Shown piece after piece: positions 1 through 7,308 of a stretch of DNA of 33,631 nt. The first letter of the stretch is position 1. Each line of letters begins with the position of its first letter. Where the stretch lies: contig NZ_PGVE01000079.1 of NCBI RefSeq assembly GCF_002860255.1, positions 1 through 33,631 on the forward strand. The letters are read 5' to 3'. Under the pieces are notes generated by a model. That model made no database searches and had not been told where the DNA came from. It was given only the letters and a program-made list of their open reading frames with translations. The stretch comes from Neobacillus cucumis. Lineage in GTDB: Bacteria; Bacillota; Bacilli; Bacillales; Cytobacillaceae. The position numbers and the translations under genes are program-made.

Positions 1-1
1 T

Positions 2-79
2 AAGAAAAACGGAAGTGTTATCTATATCAGGGAAATCCCCTATTGTGTGGGGGAAAAACCCTTAAAAAAGTTACTTTAG
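2..79 (+). CDS. Possible C-terminal tail of a gene entering from the left edge
   Basis: One plus-strand frame is open from the window edge to a TAG at 77-79. It gives 25 residues, including YIREIPYCVGEKPLKKLL. The composition looks protein-like rather than random, and the frame ends just before the convergent M50 gene. The Ile-Pro...Gly-Lys...Lys-Leu pattern is loosely like the C-terminus of adenylate-forming ligases, but that is only a resemblance. The fragment is too short to identify and could be a chance open frame. Confidence 0.3.
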   Translation, partial: KKNGSVIYIREIPYCVGEKPLKKLL

Positions 80-95
80 ACAAATTCTTGTCACA

Positions 96-1283
96 TTATC
101 TTTGAAGGTATTTTTTTCGCCAGGAGTATAAAAGAAGGCCAAAACTAACTAATACTTGTAACGAAAATAATATTGCATCCCAAAACGGGAGTGAGGTTGG
201 ACCTTCCAGATATCCTGGGATTATCTTTTTCATTGCAAATATTAATTGAGGGATATAAAAGGTTATATATAAACTAATAGTCAACAAAACACCAACAAGA
301 TAAAATAAGGAATAGGTGAAAACTATATTCTTTTCACCATCAAAAACTACCTCTGTGTTAGCATGTGTTTTTTTTAATGAAAACCATTTACTAATCATCT
401 GTTGGGCGTTTTCCATTAAATTGTAACAACCAGAAAGGTTTTCAAATACATAGTATAGATCGGTTTTCATATATATACAGCATTGGTAAACAATTCGAAG
501 AAATGTTTCTAATACCACCACTGACAAAAGGCTTAGAAAAATCCCTGAACCGTTTGAAAAAATTAGTTGACCAACTAAGGCCAAGAAAAGAATAACCATA
601 TCAAAACAAAGCCCCGCCATATATAAAACATTCCGTCCTTTAGGAGGTAATTTCCAAACAGTGGATAAATCTGTTTCCAGTACCACCAGAATTAGCCGGT
701 GACCTACCTCTAGTTTAGTCGGAAGATTTTGCGCCCTCATTGCTATAATATGACCAAATTCATGAATGAAAACAGAACAAAAAGTAAGAACAAGCCAAGC
801 AATAATATTTAATACCATATAGTCAGAAATAAATAAGTCACTGTAGTGCGGGAAAAGATTTGGATGGAAAACTAATAAAAACACATTAATAAGAAACAAA
901 ACTCCATAAACAAGGAGTGCAGCCTTATTAAAAAAGAACCTTCCCACCTTCTGTGAAATCCACAAAAAACCTAAATCATCCTTTTTCTTTTCCTTTTGCT
1001 TTGAAATAATTGGTACATCATCTACTTTAGTGATCAATTGCAGCTCTAAAAGCTGTTTAGCAAAATCAATTAAGTCAACAGCTTCTTCAGGATACTTTTC
1101 TTTCAAGTTATACTGGATATCTCCTAATGTATGTCCATCGATTATTAGATAGATTGCATCGATGCAAATCTTTGGCATTTCATAGAATTCACCTGAATTC
1201 ATATCTTCAACAATAAAGTGTTTATTTTCTTCTCTAATATTGAGAGGCACTAATTCAAGTTTTGAAAAAAGGGTTAGACTCAT
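96..1283 (-). CDS. PqqD-like/M50 membrane metallopeptidase (peptide maturation type)
   Basis: The product is a 395-residue membrane protein. Residues 1-90 look like a PqqD-type peptide-binding domain, with a beta-rich start followed by a helix pair near 'EEAVDLIDFAKQLLEL'. Several membrane segments follow from about residue 120. The zinc-binding HExxH motif of the M50 (site-2 protease) family is HEFGH at 175-179, inside a hydrophobic segment, and GLCFDM near 225 could supply the third ligand. Fusions of a PqqD-like domain to M50 are known beside ribosomally made, modified peptides (YydH-like proteins). The gene lies 70 bp downstream of a 22-codon peptide gene and probably shares its transcript, so processing or export of that peptide is the likely role (inference). 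No ABC transporter or radical SAM partner follows within the window. The start ATG follows AAAGGGTG. Confidence 0.8.
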   Translation of the reverse strand: MSLTLFSKLELVPLNIREENKHFIVEDMNSGEFYEMPKICIDAIYLIIDGHTLGDIQYNLKEKYPEEAVDLIDFAKQLLELQLITKVDDVPIISKQKEKKKDDLGFLWISQKVGRFFFNKAALLVYGVLFLINVFLLVFHPNLFPHYSDLFISDYMVLNIIAWLVLTFCSVFIHEFGHIIAMRAQNLPTKLEVGHRLILVVLETDLSTVWKLPPKGRNVLYMAGLCFDMVILFLALVGQLIFSNGSGIFLSLLSVVVLETFLRIVYQCCIYMKTDLYYVFENLSGCYNLMENAQQMISKWFSLKKTHANTEVVFDGEKNIVFTYSLFYLVGVLLTISLYITFYIPQLIFAMKKIIPGYLEGPTSLPFWDAILFSLQVLVSFGLLLYSWRKKYLQR

Positions 1284-1311
1284 TTAAACACCCTTTCAAA
1301 TAGAATTAAAT

Positions 1312-1345
1312 AAAGAGGATGCAAGCTTTTGCTAGCACCCTCCCT
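1312..1345 (-). terminator. Hairpin between peptide gene and M50 gene (attenuator-like)
   Basis: The minus-strand RNA can fold GAGGGTGC and AGC against GCT and GCATCCTC around an AAAA loop. The stem is about 11-12 bp with G-U pairs and one mismatch, followed by TTTATTTAATT. It resembles a leaky terminator or processing stem. It would let the short upstream peptide gene be expressed above the M50 gene, a common arrangement in peptide operons. Confidence 0.6.
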
Positions 1346-1353
1346 TTATATTT

Positions 1354-1422
1354 TTATCCACCATACCAACAAATCCAACATAAACTTGTTACCTTAACTT
1401 TTTTTAATTTCCGGATCTTCAA
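1354..1422 (-). CDS. Candidate precursor/signal peptide, 22 aa, Cys-Trp rich
   Basis: A TTG start at 1422-1420 opens a 22-codon frame ending in TAA at 1354-1356. The Shine-Dalgarno AAGGAGGTGAT (1437-1427) is complementary to 11 bases of the 16S rRNA tail, and GGAGG sits 8 nt before the TTG. The peptide has a Lys/Arg-rich first half (MKIRKLKKVKVT) and the C-terminal segment SLCWICWYGG, with two Cys-Trp pairs, a Tyr and a terminal Gly-Gly. It lies between an HD-GYP sensor gene, whose stop ends 18 nt upstream of the TTG, and a PqqD/M50 peptidase gene. Leader-plus-core layout, tiny size and a maturation-type neighbour point to a modified peptide or signal precursor. I do not recognise the family. 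Too short for usual gene callers. Confidence 0.65.
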   Translation of the reverse strand: MKIRKLKKVKVTSLCWICWYGG

Positions 1423-1440
1423 GGGTATCACCTCCTTAAA

Positions 1441-2637
1441 TTAGTAGATAGATATTCTTTCATTAATCACATTTACAAATGAATTGTCATGTAATTCCTT
1501 CCATTTTGGAAGGACCTGATGAAATAAATCAACTAATTCTGGATCAAATTGGGTGCCTTTCCCTTCTATAATCCGTTTATATGCTTCATCAACAGACAAA
1601 GCATTACGATACGATCTATTTGATGTCATTGCATCAAAAGCATCTGCTATTGCCGCAACCCGAGCAAGAAACGGAATTTCGTCTTCTTTTAATCGATCAG
1701 GGTAGCCTTTTCCATCCCATCGTTCATGATGGGAGCGAATAATTTCAATACTACTATTTAAACCAACTACCTTTGAAACTGCTTCTGCCCCTACAGTAGT
1801 GTGGGATTTTATTATTTCATATTCTTCATCAGACAACTTAGAAGGTTTCATTAAGATTTGGTCTGGAATGTGAATTTTACCGATGTCATGAAGTAAACAG
1901 GCAAATTCAAAATCCTTTAATTGTTCTTCTTTATACTTTCCTGTTACCTTTACAAGTTCAAGAGCATACCCTGCCACACGTTCACTATGGCCTCTTGTGT
2001 ATGGATCCTTAAGTTCAAGTGTTGCAATTACACCCTTTACAAGACCGGTTAATTGCTGATCATGTGAGGTTTTTATAGCATTTACATATGATTGGAATCT
2101 TGATAATAAAATAAATGAAAAAATAGAAAGAGTTACCGATAATATAATACCTATAACTAGATTTGGAGGATTAATGACAAGCCCCACTATCAGATATTTT
2201 AATATGATTCCACTAGACACAACTATAACAAAAGGTTTACTAACAAAAATAGCTGAAAGTAACAGCCAAAAGATTTCGACCGCACTGCCTCCAGGATAAT
2301 TGTCAGCATTACCAGTATAAGTTACTATATCAATTATCAAACCTATAAATGTATAGGATAGAAAGTAGATATATTTTATATAATATGATTTTTTGCTTTT
2401 TATTGCATAGTGACCTAACGGCAATAATGCGAACATTAATAAATATATCCAATATATAGGACTATCTGGTCCATCTTTTAATTTTGGATTATGCCTAGAT
2501 AAGGTTGTATAAATAATATCGTAAACAAAAGATATTATATAAAATAATACTAAAAACCATTTTAAAGTTCGGGTTTCAGCATTTATAACATTTGGATCAA
2601 GGTTTTTTTTATTTGCAAACCTCTCGTAAAGGATCAT
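1441..2637 (-). CDS. Membrane HD-GYP domain protein (probable c-di-GMP phosphodiesterase)
   Basis: The product has 398 residues. An N-terminal membrane region of about six segments (25-185) precedes an HD-GYP domain. The metal-binding HD pair is in CLLHDIGK (about 249-250) and the GYP signature in HHERWDGKGYPD (about 310-312). HD-GYP proteins hydrolyse cyclic di-GMP, so this is probably a membrane sensor that lowers c-di-GMP in response to a signal. Its membrane domain is clearly related to that of the kinase gene just upstream: compare VEIFWLLLSAIFVSKPF here with VEVLCILFAPIFVNKKY there. The ATG follows AAGGGG by 9 nt. The candidate peptide gene begins directly after its stop. A role in responding to that peptide is inferred from position and the shared sensor. 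Confidence 0.88.
   Translation of the reverse strand: MILYERFANKKNLDPNVINAETRTLKWFLVLFYIISFVYDIIYTTLSRHNPKLKDGPDSPIYWIYLLMFALLPLGHYAIKSKKSYYIKYIYFLSYTFIGLIIDIVTYTGNADNYPGGSAVEIFWLLLSAIFVSKPFVIVVSSGIILKYLIVGLVINPPNLVIGIILSVTLSIFSFILLSRFQSYVNAIKTSHDQQLTGLVKGVIATLELKDPYTRGHSERVAGYALELVKVTGKYKEEQLKDFEFACLLHDIGKIHIPDQILMKPSKLSDEEYEIIKSHTTVGAEAVSKVVGLNSSIEIIRSHHERWDGKGYPDRLKEDEIPFLARVAAIADAFDAMTSNRSYRNALSVDEAYKRIIEGKGTQFDPELVDLFHQVLPKWKELHDNSFVNVINERISIY
1462..1490 (-). promoter_or_regulatory. Possible internal promoter for peptide/M50 genes
   Basis: Within the 3' end of the HD-GYP gene the minus strand shows ATGACA (1490-1485), a 17-nt spacer and ATTAAT (1467-1462). The -35 matches 5 of 6 consensus bases and the -10 matches 4 of 6. 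Transcription would start about 33 nt before the TTG of the peptide gene. The call is weak because similar matches occur by chance in AT-rich DNA. Confidence 0.3.
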
Positions 2638-2828
2638 TAAAATATTCCCCTTCTAGGTAGTAAGTATGGCGAAATGAATGTATTGTAATTGACACTTTCC
2701 TACATTATAAAACATTTATTTTAATATAAGTACACTAAATCCAATGGATTTATGTATAAAAAGGAAAAATTTAAAATAAATTGTAGAAATTAATCTTTTA
2801 TTCAAATTCATTGAAATAGTAAATTAAA

Positions 2829-4067
2829 TTATAGCCTTTTATGAATAATCGGTATTATCACATTGACTCTCGTTCCTTTTTTTAGGACACTTTCGTACTT
2901 TATCTCACCAAAATGATCTTTTATAATTTGGTTAGTAACCATTAAGCCTAAACCTGTTCCATCCTTTTTTGTAGTGAAAAAAGGTTCACCAAGATTCAAG
3001 ATACTCTCTTCATCAATCCCCAGCCCTTCATCCTTTATTGAAATTAATAATTTCTGTTGATTGCTTATAATTTTTACTTGTATTTGAATCTGACCGCCTT
3101 CAGGCATTGATTCTATTGCGTTTTTAATCAAATTTATAAAAACTTGCTTTAGTTGTTTTTCATCACAATCCAGTGGAGGCAATGGTCCAGCCATAATGGT
3201 TTCAACAGTTACTCCTTGTCTCTCTGCCTGCTGCTGGGTAATCGATAAGGTATAGGCAATAATTCCCTCAATACTTGCTTTTTCAAATTTAATTTTTTTA
3301 GGTTTTCCCATATACATAAGATCATCAACAATTGAGTTAATGCGGTCAATTTCCTCAATCATAATTGGAAAATAGTTATTAGAATTCTGATAGTTTTCCT
3401 GCTGGAACTGAGTAAATCCTTTTAATGCTGCTAGCGGGTTCCGAATTTCATGACCAATAGCGGCTGCCATTTGACCAATCACCGCGAGTTTCTCATTTTT
3501 CTTTAGTTCATCGTAAACAACAGTTAAGGAATTAATGTAAGAATAAAACCTTACTAAAACAGTTAGAGCAATAGCAGATAAAATTAAGTTAAGTAATATG
3601 GGAAAAACAACACCAATATCCTGAAGGATTAAACCAATTAATATATATTTCCCAATGATTCCTATAGCAGTAAACCAAAAGTACTTCTTATTTACAAATA
3701 TAGGTGCAAATAGAATACAGAGGACCTCTACTATATTCCCTGATGCAAAATGATGATTTGTTCCAAGATATCTAATTAAATTATCTATAATATCAATTAA
3801 TAGATAGACAGCTAAATAAAGATATTTAATTAAGAAAATATTCCCTTTCTTTAATTGGTAAACAGCCACTAAAAGGGGGAACAACATTAGAAAATATATA
3901 GATAGACCTAAACCATCTCTTCCTTCAACACTACCGCCGATGTATAGCCTAATGTAGTAGTAATACACATCCCATACATAAAATAGCAGGTTAAATAAAC
4001 ATAAAAAAAGGATCACTGCTTTTTTTTCTTCAGCAAATAATCTAAGATTATTGCTACCTTTTTTCAT
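2829..4067 (-). CDS. Membrane sensor histidine kinase (sporulation-kinase type)
   Basis: The product has 412 residues. About six membrane segments (residues 15-180) form a sensor domain related to that of the downstream HD-GYP protein. A HisKA domain follows, with the phospho-accepting His at about 206 in GHEIRNPLAALKG, then an HATPase_c domain with an N box (LIKNAIESMPEGG, near 315) and G boxes DEGLGID and GTGLGL. The HisKA sequence resembles Bacillus KinB/KinD/KinE-type kinases, which feed the Spo0A phosphorelay. No response regulator gene is adjacent, which fits an orphan phosphorelay kinase. The ATG follows AAGGAG. A Spo0A-box-like TGTCGAA lies about 110 bp upstream. A 191-bp gap separates it from the HD-GYP gene; I see no peptide gene in that gap. 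Confidence 0.88.
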   Translation of the reverse strand: MKKGSNNLRLFAEEKKAVILFLCLFNLLFYVWDVYYYYIRLYIGGSVEGRDGLGLSIYFLMLFPLLVAVYQLKKGNIFLIKYLYLAVYLLIDIIDNLIRYLGTNHHFASGNIVEVLCILFAPIFVNKKYFWFTAIGIIGKYILIGLILQDIGVVFPILLNLILSAIALTVLVRFYSYINSLTVVYDELKKNEKLAVIGQMAAAIGHEIRNPLAALKGFTQFQQENYQNSNNYFPIMIEEIDRINSIVDDLMYMGKPKKIKFEKASIEGIIAYTLSITQQQAERQGVTVETIMAGPLPPLDCDEKQLKQVFINLIKNAIESMPEGGQIQIQVKIISNQQKLLISIKDEGLGIDEESILNLGEPFFTTKKDGTGLGLMVTNQIIKDHFGEIKYESVLKKGTRVNVIIPIIHKRL

Positions 4068-4173
4068 ATAACTAACTCCTTAATATTAAAAAAATAGCTC
4101 TTACTAGTTCTCTACTCCCATTTTACCATCTTTCACGAATCTAAGTGACAATATTTTCGTTTACTCGTTGATT

Positions 4174-4180
4174 TTCGACA
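4174..4180 (-). promoter_or_regulatory. Spo0A-box-like site upstream of the kinase gene
   Basis: The minus strand carries TGTCGAA, an exact match to the core 0A-box, between the kinase gene and the yfnA terminator. It would fit feedback from Spo0A onto a sporulation-type kinase. A 7-base match is weak evidence alone. Confidence 0.3.
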
Positions 4181-4202
4181 ATATTCGATTATATCGTATC
4201 AA

Positions 4203-4234
4203 AAAAAGAACTTGCCAAAAAGCAAGTTCTTTTT
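4203..4234 (-). terminator. Terminator after the amino acid permease gene
   Basis: AAAAAGAACTTGC and GCAAGTTCTTTTT form a perfect 13-bp stem around a 6-nt loop. On the minus strand it lies just after the permease stop and ends in a T run. Confidence 0.85.
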
Positions 4235-4242
4235 CCAATTGA

Positions 4243-5658
4243 CTAACTGACTCTCTCCATCCGTTCACCTTTAGAATTAAGCGTTGAATGTCTACGTCCA
4301 TATCCGAAATAAACAAATAATCCAATTACTAACCAAACTGCGAAACTAATCCATGAAAGGGCTGGAAGCTGAAGAGCTAAATATCCGCAGAATAAGAAAG
4401 CAAGAATCGGGATATATGGTACAAATGGTACACGGAAACCTGTTTTTGGAGCCTGCTTGTTTTTGCGCAGATACAATATTCCAACCGAAACAGTCATGAA
4501 GGCAAACAATGTACCGATATTCACCAACTCTGCAAGCCTACCTAATGGTACTAATCCTGCAAAGATTGAAACCAAAATACAAGTGATCCAAGAGTTTGCC
4601 ATTGGTGTCTGCTTCTTTTTATCTACCTTAGAGAATACTTTTGGCAATAATCCATCACGGCTGATTGCATAAAATAAACGTGTTTGTCCATAAATCATAA
4701 CTAATAATACTGTAGTAATACCGGCAATTGCTCCTAGTGAAATGAAACCTGCTACCCAATCTTGGTGAATGTAGTTAAGTGCAAAAGCCACAGGGTTTTT
4801 AACACCTAGCTGCTGATAAGGAACAATCCCTGTTAAGATGCCAGATACAAGGATATATAAAACCGTACAGACTAACAATGATGCAATAATGCCAATCGGC
4901 ATATTTTTCTGTGGATTTTTCACTTCTTCAGCTGCTGTAGAAACAGCATCAAAGCCAATGTAAGCAAAAAATACAGTAGCTGCTCCCGTTGCTACACCAG
5001 AGAATCCAAACGGCATAAATGGAGTCCAATTGCCTGGTTTTACATACCATACTCCAACCGCGATAAATAATACTACAACTACCAGCTTGATAATAACCAT
5101 AATAGTATTTAATCGAGCAGATTTCTTTACACCTTGTGTTAGTAACATTGTGATAATGAAAACAATTAAGATTGCAGGAACATCAATATAGGTTCCATTT
5201 GCAGGATTATAAGCACTTGTGATGGCTTTAGGAAAATGAATTCCAAACCCTGCTAAAAGTCCTTGGAAATAACCTGACCAGCCACTCGCAACTGCAGATG
5301 AGGCTAAACCATATTCAAGTATTAAATCCCAGCCAAGTATCCAAGCTACTAATTCACCAAAAGTCGCATAGCTGTACGTATAAGCACTTCCAGAAACCGG
5401 AACAGTTGAGGCGAATTCCGCATAACAAAGGGCAGCAAAAACACAAGCTAATCCTGATAAGATAAAGGATAGAATTAAGGCAGGGCCTGCATGTTCAGCA
5501 GCAGCCACTCCTGTGAGTACGAAAATTCCTGTACCGATAATGGCTCCGATCCCAAGCATTGATAAATCAAATGCTCCTAACTCCTTCTTTAACTTTATAT
5601 CTTTTTGACCAACTTCTTGGATAAGTTGTTGGATTGACTTTTTTCTAAACAAATCCAT
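4243..5658 (-). CDS. yfnA: APC-family amino acid permease, YfnA-like
   Basis: The product has 471 residues and about 12 membrane segments, the usual size and layout of cationic-amino-acid-type APC permeases. The substrate-binding glycine motif GIGAIIGTGIFVLTG lies in the first helix (about 36-50). The consensus FFAYIGFDAVSTAAEE is near 230 and YGQTRLFYAISRDGLLP near 325. The sequence closely matches what I recall of Bacillus subtilis YfnA, including ELGAFDLSMLGIGAIIGTG and NPVAFALNYIHQDWVAGF. It would import an amino acid by proton coupling; the substrate cannot be read from sequence. The gene is monocistronic, with its own promoter 70-95 bp upstream and a strong terminator. The ATG follows AGGGGGG. 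Confidence 0.88.
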   Translation of the reverse strand: MDLFRKKSIQQLIQEVGQKDIKLKKELGAFDLSMLGIGAIIGTGIFVLTGVAAAEHAGPALILSFILSGLACVFAALCYAEFASTVPVSGSAYTYSYATFGELVAWILGWDLILEYGLASSAVASGWSGYFQGLLAGFGIHFPKAITSAYNPANGTYIDVPAILIVFIITMLLTQGVKKSARLNTIMVIIKLVVVVLFIAVGVWYVKPGNWTPFMPFGFSGVATGAATVFFAYIGFDAVSTAAEEVKNPQKNMPIGIIASLLVCTVLYILVSGILTGIVPYQQLGVKNPVAFALNYIHQDWVAGFISLGAIAGITTVLLVMIYGQTRLFYAISRDGLLPKVFSKVDKKKQTPMANSWITCILVSIFAGLVPLGRLAELVNIGTLFAFMTVSVGILYLRKNKQAPKTGFRVPFVPYIPILAFLFCGYLALQLPALSWISFAVWLVIGLFVYFGYGRRHSTLNSKGERMERVS

Positions 5659-5725
5659 ATTAGAACCCCCCTAGGGTTTATTTTCTAAATTTTCTGAAAG
5701 GGATAATCGAAAACTTATATTTGAA

Positions 5726-5754
5726 ATAATATAATCATTTTTCAGAAAAAGCAA
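5726..5754 (-). promoter_or_regulatory. Promoter of the permease gene
   Basis: On the minus strand TTGCTT (5754-5749) and TATTAT (5731-5726) are separated by 17 nt. Transcription would start about 60 nt before the ATG, leaving a short leader with no room for a riboswitch. Confidence 0.5.
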
Positions 5755-5959
5755 TATATTTTTAAAAAATACATTATTTCAAAATAGTTCCAATACATAA
5801 ATTCCCACTTAATCATATTTGTTAACCTTATTTTTCACCATTACCAACTTTCATACACAATCATTTTTCTATTTCGAAAAAGCATTTTTTGTATATCGAA
5901 CAAATAAAAAGTGAATATCCTTAATGAAAGCTTTATCATTATAAAAAAACTACAATCCA

Positions 5960-5988
5960 TTGACAAGACAGAAGAAATAATGTAATAT
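5960..5988 (+). promoter_or_regulatory. Sigma-A promoter of a probable plus-strand RNA
   Basis: A perfect TTGACA (5960-5965), a 17-nt spacer and TAATAT (5983-5988) read rightwards. No plus-strand coding gene lies downstream before 9444, so the promoter most simply drives a non-coding RNA starting near 5995. Confidence 0.55.
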
Positions 5989-5994
5989 TAATAT

Positions 5995-6205
5995 TTGTGC
6001 TTCACACAATAGAAAGTAACTTGTAATAGATAAGATAAAGCAATGTAAGAATTTTTCTGGCATTCTGCTTATGTTTTTAGATAAAAACTTATTCACACTG
6101 GATCGGCTTCGGAGCCGTTAGGATGTAAGAGAGGTAGGGCTTACGTCGTTTAGGTATAAACCATCAGGTGGAAGAATAACCGCGGCAAATTTGTTTTTAT
6201 TAACA
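5995..6205 (+). ncRNA. Probable structured non-coding RNA, family not recognised
   Basis: Downstream of a good promoter the plus strand holds a chain of small hairpins. GTTTTTA/TAAAAAC is at 6073-6088. CGGCT/AGCCG has a tight UCGG loop at 6104-6117. GATGTAAG/CTTACGTC (8 bp, one G-U) encloses a purine-rich AGAGGTAGGG loop at 6122-6147. GTTTA/TAAAC is at 6148-6161. GTGG can pair with CCGC at 6168-6183, followed by TTTGTTTTTATT. No ORF with a ribosome site covers it. The genes on both sides run on the minus strand, and the permease leader starts 270 bp away, so it is not a leader of either. The 3' end is uncertain: the RNA may stop at the T run near 6200 or run to the hairpin at 6305. I could not match it to 6S, SRP, T-box or a known riboswitch. 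Confidence 0.42.
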
Positions 6206-6304
6206 ATTACAATAAATGAATTTTTACCTTGCTATGGCTGAGATTAATGACAACAACCATTCACAAGTTACAATAGATTCTGACTAAAATGAATCACATA
6301 CAAA

Positions 6305-6335
6305 AGAAGGCAGAGGGATGATCCCTCTGCCTTCG
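6305..6335 (-). terminator. Terminator after the C39-like peptidase gene
   Basis: GAAGGCAGAGGGA and TCCCTCTGCCTTC form a perfect 13-bp stem with a 3-nt loop. On the minus strand it is followed by TTTTGT. On the plus strand the tract after it (GTCCAATTT) is poor, so it mainly serves the minus-strand gene about 70 bp upstream. Confidence 0.8.
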
Positions 6336-6402
6336 TCCAATTTATTCGATATAAATGTCCAAATAAAAGACAAAAATGCCCTGTATAAATATAGGACACT
6401 TT

Positions 6403-7152
6403 TTATTCTTTTATAACAATCGCTTGCTTGCCCATTTGCTCCCAAGCTTTTATGAAACTTTCACGGTTTAATTTCTGATTTTTTCCGCCGTAAGGGTTAT
6501 TAATATAGATGTAATTTTCGTCATACCCAGTTATAGCTACACTATGTTCGCTAAAGGTAATTTTAATTTCTCCTTGAGGCGTATCCCAAGTTTGGAATAC
6601 GGAGATTGGAGCAAAACTAGACGTGGTAATAATCCATACAGGATTTCCTTGCCCTATCTCTTTTAAAATATCTGAAAATAGCCTGCCTGTAAGGTTAACA
6701 GCCTTATCACCGACATATTTTTTTGTCAGTTCAAATACAGGTCCATTATAAACCCCCAGCCCCGGTCCATGTGCCATATCTCCGACAAATCCGACATTAG
6801 GGTTCCCTCTCTTACCATTGCTATATCTTAAAGGTACGGTTTTAATATTGTTGGCTAACTCGTTCTTCGTCACCTTTACACCATTGTAATTTAGAATCAT
6901 TGCAAGGCTGGTTACTTCACAGCCATTATAAAGCACAGGTGGATCCATTTGCTTAATTAATGGAACATCAAGTACGATACTATCTGGTAAGCTTGGAGCT
7001 TCCTTTGCCTGAAGTTCCATTTTTCTCGTTTTTAAAGGAACAGCTTCACTTACTTTTCCAGCTGCTTGACGGTCAGACATGACCGCAAAAATCGTCTTTG
7101 TTCCAAAAAATGATAGTAAAAGAATGACAAATAAAATAAGAAACTTTTTCAT
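6403..7152 (-). CDS. Secreted C39-like cysteine peptidase (YvpB-like)
   Basis: The product has about 249 residues from ATG 7152. An N-terminal hydrophobic segment (MKKFLILFVILLLSFFG) acts as signal peptide or membrane anchor. A C39-like papain-fold domain follows. The likely catalytic Cys78 is in NGCEVTSLAMIL, His203 in EHSVAITGYD and Asn219 in INNPYGG, matching the Cys-His-Asn order of the family. These proteins act outside the membrane; their substrates are largely unknown. An in-frame TTG five codons upstream is possible, but its AAGGA lies too close, and neither start has an ideal ribosome site. The gene is monocistronic with its own terminator. Confidence 0.8.
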   Translation of the reverse strand: MKKFLILFVILLLSFFGTKTIFAVMSDRQAAGKVSEAVPLKTRKMELQAKEAPSLPDSIVLDVPLIKQMDPPVLYNGCEVTSLAMILNYNGVKVTKNELANNIKTVPLRYSNGKRGNPNVGFVGDMAHGPGLGVYNGPVFELTKKYVGDKAVNLTGRLFSDILKEIGQGNPVWIITTSSFAPISVFQTWDTPQGEIKITFSEHSVAITGYDENYIYINNPYGGKNQKLNRESFIKAWEQMGKQAIVIKE

Positions 7153-7308
7153 AGGCCGATAAACCAATCCTTGTTAGATTCTTTGCTGAACAGTAAATAT
7201 CAGTAAAATACTATTCTATAACAATATCAAAATATTCTCATTGAATAAAGGAAAATCATTACCAAATTTAATCATAATTACCTATTCTTAATTTTCCCTT
7301 AACATGCA

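Noticed and set aside
4457..4672. Plus-strand ORF opposite the permease gene
   Set aside because: It is an antisense shadow of a conserved membrane protein and has no ribosome site.
5925..5938. TGAAAGCTTTATCA as cre site
   Set aside because: The central CG is lost (CT), and it sits about 200 bp upstream of the permease promoter on the far side from the gene.
6071..6121. 16-codon ORF (MFLDKN...) inside the RNA candidate
   Set aside because: It has no ribosome site and overlaps stable hairpins.
6166..6185. T-box-like signature (GGTGGAA ... ACCGCGG)
   Set aside because: The T-box core needs AGGGTGGnACCGCG without the six extra bases seen here, and no plus-strand gene follows.
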